64,000 bases of DNA. It comes from Sporisorium sorghi. Lineage: Eukaryota; Basidiomycota; Ustilaginomycetes; Ustilaginales; Ustilaginaceae. A model generated the notes under the pieces. That model was not told where the DNA came from, searched no databases, and saw only the letters and a program-made list of their open reading frames with translations. Shown here in pieces: positions 1 through 8,920 of the stretch. The stretch is taken from positions 1 to 64,000 of the forward strand of contig JALCCG010000015.1 of assembly GCA_023212695.1 (NCBI GenBank), written 5' to 3'. Position 1 is the first letter of the stretch. Each line of letters starts with the position of its first letter. A program made the position numbers and the translations under genes.

Positions 1-79
1 TGGGGGTATTTTGGTTCTTGGGGAGCCGTTAAAGAGGGGCTTCTCTTCCGGGGGGGCGGTTTGAAATCTTTTTTACTTT

Positions 80-81
<2 letters not shown>

Positions 82-118
<37 letters not shown>
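82..118. repeat. Poly(T) tract, T37
   Basis: This is an uninterrupted run of 37 T about 120 bp upstream of the MOSC gene start. It is followed directly by GG and TGGACC. It may act as a nucleosome-depleting promoter element, and its exact length is likely to be unstable or mis-sequenced. Confidence 0.9.
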
Positions 119-119
<1 letters not shown>

Positions 120-238
120 GTGGACCCTGCTTTCCATATCCGTAATGACTCGTTCGACCTTCGCTCATCACCTCCATCATCGCCGTGACCTCCAACACAC
201 CCTTCCTCATCCCACACCCTCACTCTCCTCACCTCACA

Positions 239-1435
239 ATGGAAGCAATCACTCGAGCCGGCAAGGCCTTCCTCACCTCGACAAGCGACATGCTGCAGAA
301 CGCACTCGTCTCGTCCAACGCATCCGCCACCAACGCGCACGCCGACTCGCTCGCCAAGGACCTCGTCGTCAGCCAGATCCTCATCCACCCCATCAAGTCG
401 TGCCGCGGCACCTCTGTCCAGGAAGCGCCCTTCGACCACCAGGGTCTGCAGTACGACCGCACCTGGCTCATCATCGACGCTACCACCAAGAAATTCTACA
501 CGGCACGGGAGCTGCCCAAGATGGTGCTCATCCACCCCAAGATCGAGCAGGACGCGAATAAGCTGGTGATCGAGATCCCGCAGTCCGAGACGGGCGTGCC
601 GGCATCCACGGTGGAGGTGGCTTTGCAGCCGTCTGAGGCCGATGTGGAGGCGTACGAGGTGGTCGACGGCATCTTCATCTGGGGCGCCTATGTCGATGGC
701 TACGCCGTATCAAGGGAAGCGGACGAGAAGCTCTCGGCGTACTTTGGCAAGGCGGTGCGGCTGGTGCGCAAGGGTCCATCGCCGCGCGAGAGCGGCCCGA
801 CCAAACCGGACGGTTCGGTGGAGTGGGACGCCGCCGTACTGCGCTACCAGGACTTCTTCCCGTGTCTCGTCGCGTCGGCAGAGAGCTTGCGGGACGTACA
901 GCGCACGCTCACCGCCTCGGTCTACCCCTCTTCCGACCAAGACGACGCGAAGGCGTACAAAGTGCCCCCCTCCGTCAACCGCGAATACTGGACACCCGAA
1001 GAACTCTCCTCCCTCCCCATCACCCGTTTTAGGCCCAATATCATCGTCGACAACGCACCCCACGCCTCCACAACCCTCTCGGCGTGGGAGGAGGACGGCT
1101 GGACAGCCGCCGAGTTTTTCTCCCCCTCTCCTTCCGCCGAGATTCCCATGGGAGCCGAGGCAGAAGGCAAAGGCCGCGCAGGCATCTACATGCTCGCCAA
1201 GTGCGCACGCTGCATGGTGCCTAACATCGACCCGGACACAGGCGTGCGCGATAACTTTTTGCCCTACCGCGTGCTGCAGGAGTACAGGCAGGTGGACAAG
1301 GTGGCCGCGCAGAAGGGCAAGCCGTGCTTTGGCATGTTGAGTGTGCCGAGGGAGAAGCAGGGGGTGGTGCGGGTTGGCGATGTGTTTAGGGTCACCAAGA
1401 CGACCGATCCCGAGACGAGGCCGTCGCCTGTGTAG
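239..1435 (+). CDS. MOSC-domain molybdenum protein (mARC-like)
   Basis: The 398-residue product has an N-terminal MOSC beta-barrel beginning with a typical LIHPIKSCRG stretch (about residue 46) and a C-terminal MOSC domain. The latter carries RFRPNIIVD and a CARCMVPNIDPDTG motif whose second Cys (C325) matches the molybdenum-ligand cysteine of the family. Members bind a sulfur-carrying Mo cofactor and, as mitochondrial amidoxime reducing component, reduce N-hydroxylated compounds with cytochrome b5 and its reductase. The first in-frame ATG is at 239; the frame is open further upstream but only from a GTG. No clear transmembrane anchor is visible, so the location is uncertain. It converges on the PCS1-like gene, 122 bp away. 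The family is secure; the substrate is not known. Confidence 0.85.
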   Translation: MEAITRAGKAFLTSTSDMLQNALVSSNASATNAHADSLAKDLVVSQILIHPIKSCRGTSVQEAPFDHQGLQYDRTWLIIDATTKKFYTARELPKMVLIHPKIEQDANKLVIEIPQSETGVPASTVEVALQPSEADVEAYEVVDGIFIWGAYVDGYAVSREADEKLSAYFGKAVRLVRKGPSPRESGPTKPDGSVEWDAAVLRYQDFFPCLVASAESLRDVQRTLTASVYPSSDQDDAKAYKVPPSVNREYWTPEELSSLPITRFRPNIIVDNAPHASTTLSAWEEDGWTAAEFFSPSPSAEIPMGAEAEGKGRAGIYMLAKCARCMVPNIDPDTGVRDNFLPYRVLQEYRQVDKVAAQKGKPCFGMLSVPREKQGVVRVGDVFRVTKTTDPETRPSPV

Positions 1436-1557
1436 ATAGCAAGAATCGAGTCAGAAGTTTGGCCGGGCTGAGTGGGAAGAATCGGATGAAGCTCGTGTGA
1501 TGAGACGATAGACTACAGAATAACAAAGCAAAAGTGAAACACGGCATCGCTGATCCT

Positions 1558-2913
1558 TCAATGCCTCGCGGCTCTCTCCTCCCTCGCGCGGATCTTGGTC
1601 CTCGCCGCATCCGTCAGCAGCGCCTTCCTCGTCTTCTCGTACCACTTGAACAGCATATTCCTGTCGAACCGCAACGCATCCAGCCACTCCGGCGGCACCA
1701 TCTGGCTGTTGAGCAGCTCGCTGTCCCTGTCCTCGTCGATCTTGGGCACGTACACGATATCGTCGCGTGTCTGGCTCTTGCCTGTCGTCGCGCTAGACGA
1801 GGAGGCGATCTTGGACGACGACTCCTCCAGATCCATGAGCACCGAGTAGTAGTCTTCCTGTGCAAAGATCGCCTTGAAGCGGCGGAAGGGCTGATGGGGC
1901 TCGATGCGCTCGACGCCCGTGACGACGAGTCCCGTCAGGTCTTCGTACAGCTTGCGCACTGCTTTTTCGTCCTCGAGCGCTGCCAGCGATGCGGAGGCTG
2001 CGGACGGTTCAGAGGCGGAAGACGCTTTTGTGCCGTGCGCTTTCGACTGCGCAATCTCCTGCTCGAGCTGCATCTTGTATGCGCGCACGTCTTCCTCGAG
2101 CCGCTTCTGCTGTCGCTGCGCCTCGGCCATCTCTTTGCGATGCTGCTTCTCTAGCTCCTCGATACGGTGGTCCGGGGATTCCGGTTGGACGCTTTCGCGC
2201 ACGCTCGCATTGAGGATACTCAAACTTCGATCGCCACCACCAGCTCCTGCAGCACCACCCTCGACGTCCTTGGCCCGTTTCTCGGCCGCTTCCACTTTGA
2301 CCTTCAACGAGTTGATCAGATCCTTGTCGTGGCGGTAGCGCGCCTCGGCGGTCTTTTTGAATTCGTCCAGCGCCTTTTCCGCGTCGGTGTGTCGCAGGGT
2401 TCGCAGCTCGTCGTACTGCGCCTGGATGTCGTCGCGTTGGGATGTGATGCGCTGCAGACGTTCCTCGAGCATCTGTTCGCGTTTGGATAGCAGCTTGGAC
2501 AGCTTCTTGTCGACGTACTCGCCGAACGCTCGCGTGTCCATGAGCAGCTCGTCCGACAGAGCCTGAGCCGCTGGTTCTCCGTCTTCGACCTCAGACCCAT
2601 CATCGTCGTCGTGTTGGCGTGTTGGTTTTGAAGAGCCGACGTTCCTCTGAGTCGAGGATGCAACCTTCTTGACCGCTCGCACCTGGTCGTAGTCTGCCTC
2701 GTCGCTCGGACGCTTGGAACGCGACGCTGCGCTCGCAGACGACTTGTGCATGCTCGACTTGCTCGGGACTGCTGAGGCTGAAGCTCTCTTAATGGATCGG
2801 TAGTGGTCGTCTGCATCAGAGTACTGTTCTTCATCCGATGCTGCCCGAGCGCGATTGGCATGTCGCGAAGAGGCAGACGAGGAGCTCATACCGAATGCTC
2901 GAGATGGCGCCAT
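1558..2913 (-). CDS. pcs1: Monopolin complex subunit Csm1/Pcs1-like
   Basis: The product is 451 residues: a Ser/Ala-rich basic N-terminus (1-120), a long coiled coil (about 130-325) and a C-terminal globular domain beginning near RKLYEDLTGL. That domain resembles the Csm1/Pcs1 domain, which dimerises and binds kinetochore partners. In yeasts the monopolin complex clamps microtubule-binding sites at kinetochores and also acts at rDNA. The architecture (disordered tail, coil, C-terminal globule) and the LTGL...F.AIFAQEDYYSVLMDLEE block support the assignment. The start is a clear ATG. It is a single exon, tail to tail with the MOSC gene. Its partner (Lrs4/Mde4) is not in the window. The main alternative is a generic coiled-coil protein. 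Confidence 0.75.
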   Translation of the reverse strand: MAPSRAFGMSSSSASSRHANRARAASDEEQYSDADDHYRSIKRASASAVPSKSSMHKSSASAASRSKRPSDEADYDQVRAVKKVASSTQRNVGSSKPTRQHDDDDGSEVEDGEPAAQALSDELLMDTRAFGEYVDKKLSKLLSKREQMLEERLQRITSQRDDIQAQYDELRTLRHTDAEKALDEFKKTAEARYRHDKDLINSLKVKVEAAEKRAKDVEGGAAGAGGGDRSLSILNASVRESVQPESPDHRIEELEKQHRKEMAEAQRQQKRLEEDVRAYKMQLEQEIAQSKAHGTKASSASEPSAASASLAALEDEKAVRKLYEDLTGLVVTGVERIEPHQPFRRFKAIFAQEDYYSVLMDLEESSSKIASSSSATTGKSQTRDDIVYVPKIDEDRDSELLNSQMVPPEWLDALRFDRNMLFKWYEKTRKALLTDAARTKIRAREERAARH

Positions 2914-3620
2914 TGTTCTGCCTTGTTTTGCTGGAGTGAGTGCTGATGTGCTATTGACGGTCGACTTGCAAGGTGAGGAGGTGAGGAGGTGATGGTGGTC
3001 GGGTCTCTAATCTCTCATCCCCGCGCGCGTGGCTGAGTTTTGCAAAGCTCAAGTGAGCTGCGAGCGAGCGTTGCGGTGCATGTTCAAGAGTCCAACACTT
3101 CCGTGTTTTGCCTCTTTTTTCGAAACAAGTCGCGTCTCATTTTTTTTTTTTTTTTTGTAAATCGCTAGATATCTCGCCTCTCCGCAAGCAAAACAACACT
3201 TCGACTCTCATGGACAAACAGAGGATGGCGTCTGAACCAATGCTGTTGATGTTCGCACGCCATGCTGGAATCGCAACAGACTCAGACACACGCCTTCACA
3301 GTGAAGAGCAGTCGTGTTCGAAGCTAGCACCACGAGCAAACCCTTAGGCCGAAGGATGAGAAAGAAAGGGATATCATTGACTACCCGAGAGGAGCCAGTT
3401 TTGAGCGAACAGAAGAGAATGGTATGCAAAGACATGCGATCACGAGGAGAGAATGAGCAACGGCTGCAGAGGGATCGCACAAGGGGCAGAGAGCAAAGCC
3501 TGCAACGATTCAGCAATCCAGCCTGCAGCTTCGCGACACCGCAGCGCCGTCCGTCAAAAGACGCATGATCGAAAGTGCACAGAAAACAATTAGCCCAGCG
3601 TCGTGCCAAGATGATTCGAG

Positions 3621-3657
<37 letters not shown>

Positions 3658-3717
3658 GAGTCTATGCAGGAATGGAATCTGGACGGACGGACGATGACAA
3701 CGGGACCACAGCGACCC
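2914..3717. other. Intergenic, no gene seen
   Basis: This is about 800 bp between the PCS1-like start and the Ras stop, both on the minus strand. It holds the PCS1 promoter and Ras 3' sequence, a T18 run near 3139-3156 and an A29 run at 3627-3655. Only short, unsupported ORFs are present. Confidence 0.6.
3627..3655. repeat. Poly(A) tract, A29
   Basis: This is an uninterrupted run of 29 A about 60 bp beyond the Ras stop codon (a poly(T) on the coding strand of Ras). Unlike the other three long tracts in the window it has no GGTCCA or TGGACC beside it. Confidence 0.9.
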
Positions 3718-4448
3718 TTAAAGCACCACACAACCGCCGCAGCATCCCTTCGAGTGCGAACCCTCTTCCGTCTGGAATCGCTCCATCCCGCCTGACCCGG
3801 TCGCAGCGCCCGTCGCACCGGGACGGCCCATGGTCTGCTCCTTGTTGTATCTTCGGATCTCGCGCACCAGGTTGCTAAACGCCTCGTCGACGTTGATGCG
3901 CTGCTTGGCTGATGTCTCGATGAAGCGGCATCCAAAGTGTTTTGCCAGCTCGCGTCCCTCGTGGCTGCCTACTTGCCTCTCGTACTCCAGATCGCACTTG
4001 TTGGCCACCACAATCACGGGGAACGAGTCTTTGTCCTTGACTCGCAGGATCTGCTGGTGGAATGTCGAAATCTCGTCGAAGGAATTGCGAGATGTGATGC
4101 TGTACACTAGCAAGAAACCCTCGCCTGTTCGCATGTACTGTTCCCTCATCGCGCTGTGTGAGGTCAATAATCAAGCAAAGATGGGTCAGCTCTGCAGATC
4201 TTGGCTTGTATCGAAATGGACTGCAGCGGCACTTACCTGTATTCCTCCTGTCCTGCGGTATCCAACACGTCGAGCAGAGCCACCTCTTCGTCAATGACGC
4301 ATTGTTTGCGGTATGAGTCCTCGATGGTGGGGTCGTATTCGTCGACAAAGTGGCTCTGGATGAATTGGATCGTCAATGCCGACTTGCCGACACCACCGCC
4401 GCCGACGACGACGAGCTTGTATTCTCGCAAGAACTGTGCCTTGGACAT
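3718..4448 (-). CDS. ras: Ras small GTPase, two exons
   Basis: Exon 1 is 4448-4237, the 83-bp intron is 4236-4154 (GTAAGT donor, CAG acceptor) and exon 2 is 4153-3718. Joining them gives 215 residues and restores the conserved [16 protein letters not shown] region across the junction. Visible motifs are the P-loop GGGGVGKS (16-23), the effector loop [19 protein letters not shown] with the catalytic Gln at 67, NKCD and ETSAK. The end is a hypervariable tail closing in GCCGGCVVL. The CaaX box CVVL with Leu last predicts geranylgeranylation, and the adjacent Cys pair may be palmitoylated. In smut fungi Ras proteins feed the cAMP and MAP-kinase routes controlling mating and the yeast-to-hypha switch. 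I cannot say from sequence alone whether this is the Ras1 or Ras2 orthologue. Confidence 0.95.
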
Positions 4449-4970
4449 TGTGGGTTTGGAGATGGACGTGCTACGGGGGGATGTTGTAGGGCCGAGTTAC
4501 GAATTGCTGTTCGACCTTGCTATTGGTCGGAAGCGTCGAGAGAGTGGTGCAGAGATGCAGTCTGCAACGAGTAGAGGCAGCTCGTAGCGGTCCGGATGGC
4601 TGCTCTAGGATGCAAGTTGTAGTTTGTCCGCGGAATGAACCTAGTCGTCGGCGGATGGCACGCTTAGCTCGTCGTTCGTTCCGAGAGTGCGTGACTGCGT
4701 GTGCGATGGAGAAAAGCAGGCAGAGATGCGATGATGCGAGTAGAGCTCCGACACACGAACAAATTAGCCGGTCGAGGAACCGTTTCCAGAATGCAATATG
4801 GGAGATAGAGTCGAAGGTTGATAAGAGAGCCCAGCTGGAGCGAGAGCGACGTAAAGTGATTTTGGTCGACAATAAGTGTCGATGGTGTTGCGTCGTTTCA
4901 AGCAATGAAATGAGGAGGAAGGAGATGATGGAGAGGAGATGAGGCAAGAGGAAGAGGAGGAGGAGAAAGG

Positions 4971-4998
4971 GAAAGAAAGAAAGAAAGAAAGAAAGAAA
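4971..4998. repeat. (GAAA)7 microsatellite
   Basis: Seven perfect GAAA units lie about 520 bp upstream of the Ras start, inside a longer purine-rich strand stretch. On the Ras strand this is a TTTC-rich tract, common in fungal promoters. Confidence 0.9.
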
Positions 4999-7856
4999 GG
5001 AGTTCAGAAACAATCAATCGGAAGCGAACCCGAATCAAGAGCAGTGACAGGCGAGCGAGGATGAAAGGCAGCCTAGACGAGCCAAGCAACTTTGCGCTGC
5101 ACTGTTCGGCTTCACAAAAGAGAAGCAGGCAGCAGGCAGCAGGCAGCAGCGAGCAGCGAGACCAGCCTTGAGTTGAGTTCAGCCAGCCAGCCTGTGTTTG
5201 CGTGTGCGCGTGCATGCGTGTTGCCCGCAAGTCAAGCGCGGTCCAAGTGCAGCTTTCAGGGGCAGCAGCAGCAGCCTCAGCAGCTACAGAAGCCACCAGG
5301 CGAATACAAAAGGATGAACCTTTGAATTGAGCGATTTCGAGGGGGTTCGACGCAAATTTGAATTTCACATGTATCGTTTGTATTCGACGAGAACGCTGAT
5401 CTGTATTCACCATTTTGACCCCAGAAGCGGAGATTCAAGTTGGATTGAAGCCAAATTCAAAATTTAAGGCCAGGCCACAGAGCGAACAGAAGAGAACACA
5501 CCAACACCGCCTTTCGAGTGTCGTTGTGCTCTCACCTCGCCCTGCCCTTGCTCGACAGAAGCCTGCAAAAGCGGGGCGCAGATCATTTCGAGAAAGAAAA
5601 GTGACTTTGACGAGAGACGCAAGCCAAGCTTACGATCAGACACTAAGTTAGCAACGAGAGCATGCGACATCTGCAAACTGCTGCCACCGCCAAGCTTCTG
5701 CTAGGCTATTGTCTGGTCAGTCTTCATATTGAACAAGCTGCTGGTGTCCGATCTCCGAACAATGAGCTCCAATCACTTCGACTCTCGCAAAAGGCCTGCG
5801 CAGCTGCACTAGAAAGATTACTGCGTGCATCTCAGGGGTGGTGATTGGTGGTTCTTCACTGCATTGTCATGATAAGCAGGTCCCGTATCGGAGCATGAAA
5901 CCAGCGTGACCCCAAGTGCGGGACAGACTAGTGGATCGTTAGCTCAACGTGAGGGGGTGTGTGAGCAGGCGACTGTCCAGTGCTGATCGCTTGCGAAGCT
6001 GCACAACCCTAAACTTTAAACTGGCTGAGATCCATATGGAAGGCCGTCAATTCTTATCTGCACAGAAGCTCGATGGCATGTGGTGTGGGTGAGACTGGTT
6101 CTCGTGAGCTCCGGCGAATCCAGAGCTGCATCGGAGGCTCCTGTGCCGAAACGACAAGCTCCCACCTAACGCCCATCTCGATTGGATAACAACCATCCTC
6201 CCCGATGCGTCGTTTACTTCCCACCTCCAACGTGGGCTGAAGACGACGTCATCAATTGACAGGTTCCCCGGTCTTGCTTGTGTCGACACACGTCTGTTTG
6301 TCGCAGATCTCTATCTACAAGATGGAGGAACCCGTGCCAAGAGCGGACAAGAAACATCCAGGCACCGAACAGTCAAATGCCATCTCTCTGATTCCGTCAT
6401 GTTGTCAAGCGGCGTTGAAGCGAATGACGCCTTCATCTCTCTTCTCCGTGTTTGCTCGTTGTAGGCTCGGATCTCGGTGACGATCCCCCATCGCTAAACG
6501 TCGAGCACATAGATAGAATTGCGAATTGAGCTGCGGAGCACGTGCAACGGACCTCGTTTCAGCATGATGACATGTGCAGGCTCAGACTTCGGCGTAGCGA
6601 CCGTGTCTTTCATGCTATGGCAGCTCCAGCGACCATTCCATCGAACAAGACGTCGAGCACAGCAGAGAGTGAACGAAAGGTCAGGAGAACGATCAGCAAG
6701 GAAGCGTGGAAGGTCGCCACGCGATGGACGAGGCTGAGATGATCGGATGCTGCGGCAATCTCGGTCCGAATAAGAAGAGTCACTTTCGATGCGATGAACG
6801 GATGGATGAATGTATCGAATGCTGCGACGAGATCCGTCTATATTTAGCCCGACGGTTGGGATGGTTGCCACGTTCTTTCATCGGAGTTGAGCTGTCCGAT
6901 TCGGTGGTGACGAGCGTGGCTTACGGATTGAGGAGGTCGCGATGGCGATTTGGCTGTAATCGACACTCGACATCGGCGACTAAGAGTTGATTCAAGCTCT
7001 GTTTATTTACACCGCCATCTCGCAAGAACCACCACGGTTGGGCAGGGGTTGAAAGTGGACTCTACGCAATGCGTGTGGATCGCGAGCAACGAATGCAGCA
7101 CGCGAATCACCTCGGCTATTGTTTCGCTTGTGTGTCGTGAGCAACGAGCGAACCTTCAGTCGGGGGGGGGGGGTTTCCTGGTCTCCAGTCTCACATGCTC
7201 TTGCAGTACAGGTTCCACATTGGCGGTGCAGGCGGGGCTAGGCTACCGATGCACTTGGTAGCTGCCGTGCTTGCAGATGGATGTTGAGGATCAAATTGAG
7301 CCGGGGCTCGACGCTAGATGAGTTTGGGTGTTTTGTTGCCAATGAACTGGCTGCTTTTAGGATACAGAGATATGTACCAAAATTTCGAGGCAGAAAGTGG
7401 CGGTGTTGCGACGATTGCCAGAGGAAGGCGGCAGCAGACGACTCAGAGAGAAAAGGAGAATCCCCAGAGGCTGAGGTGAAACCCTGTCTTTCTGCCTCGG
7501 AAGAGCGCGACCAGAGGGAGAGACAAGTCGACTCGACTCGCTGCGACGATGTGTGCGCGCCTTGGCTTTGGTGAGTGCTGTGTGGCCTTACGATGCCGAC
7601 CCCATTGGCGTTGTCCGCTAGCGTGTCTTCATGCGAATGACCCCTTCTTCTTGCTTCTTGTGACTAAGGCTTCTAGCAAGGACAAACAATAGGAGAGCGT
7701 CGAAGCCGAGTGGTGAGGAAAAAGGAGCTTCGACTACTCTGTATTTGCGCTTTCGGCAAGCTATCTAACAAGCGGCGAAGGAGGAGCCAAACCAAGGGAA
7801 AGGACGGCGGCGTTCTTCCCCCCACGTTCTCACAAGCTCTGGCCAGAGGGGGGCAA

Positions 7857-7886
7857 TGTGCTGTGCTGTGCTGTGCTGTGCTGTGC
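7857..7886. repeat. (TGTGC)6 pentanucleotide repeat
   Basis: Six perfect TGTGC units lie about 1 kb upstream of the YND1 ATG. A related pentamer array is at 20821-20865 and a two-unit version at 37482-37491. Confidence 0.9.
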
Positions 7887-8920
7887 TTTGAGTTCTGTTT
7901 GCTTTGGCGGTGCGCGATTCGCTACCACAATTGAGCCAAGCTGTTGTCCCGCTCTGAGACTCTTTTTCCCAGTTTTTTCCTGCATGGTGCTGCACGAAAG
8001 CCAAAACGCTCGACTTCGAAGCGCAAACCAAAAATCATTCTGGACCGCCGCCGTGGCCGCCCGCCGTGTCGCGCGTCCCCGCCCTTTTTTTTTTTGGCTT
8101 CATGTTTTGAATCGAAATTTCGAAATTTTTTGTTGTTTTATTCTTTTATCCTTGCTCCTCTCTTGCTTCCCCTTTCCCCTGACGCCGAGTGGGATTCTGC
8201 AGCGAAAATCAAGCAGTTGGCTGGCGTAATGGACCGAGGAAGGATGGCCAAATGGAAGGCTGGCCAAGTGCAGGGGCAGGCAGTGCACGCTGCAATTTCA
8301 CCGACGCACGCACGCACGCTCGCACACTCGCACACTCGCTCGCACCTTCCGCTCCGCCGCCACTCAGACACAATCTGTCGCGGGAGTGCGCTGGTCCAGC
8401 CTCTGTTTCTGTCTCTCTCAAGTCGACTATCACTCGTCCTCTGCCGCCGCTCGCCGCTCGCCGCTGTTCCCGCGTGTGCATTTTGCTTTGCTGCTGCTGC
8501 TTCCATCTCGGCCATCCCGACTTCGAAACGACTCGCTCTCTCAGAATCCGACTCTCTCCAAAGTTGCTTCGACGGGCATTCCTTCCTTCTTTCCTCCCTT
8601 TCCTCCCTTTCCTCCCTTCTCCTCCTCCTCCTCATCATCATCACCTTTCCCTTCTTCTACCACATCAGCGAGGCTTCTCTCCGCACCGATCTCGGTCTCC
8701 AACCGAATAATTCCAAGCTGCATTCAGTTGCACTCGGTCGCGGCACCAACCCTCATCAGCTTCGGAAACAGCATCTACAGGCCGCACCGCATCCCACTTC
8801 GAGTCGACACCCCGATACCAATGCACCAGTAAAGCATCAGCAGAACGGCTCTGCTCGCGGCGTGCTTGCCATCAACTTCACACCGGCACCTCCAACCCTT
8901 CTCTCCCTCCATCATTCACG

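Larger units (their letters stand above)
4449..8920. other. Long intergenic region between Ras and YND1
   Basis: These 4.5 kb separate two divergent genes. No ORF here has a recognisable domain, and ORFs over 100 codons are CT-rich or start without ATG. It contains a (GAAA)7 repeat, a G10 run near 7161, a TGTGC pentamer repeat, an ACGC/CACTCG-rich stretch near 8306-8343 and a CT-rich block (8580-8640) probably in the YND1 leader. It may be a large regulatory region or host an unrecognised non-coding RNA. Confidence 0.5.
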
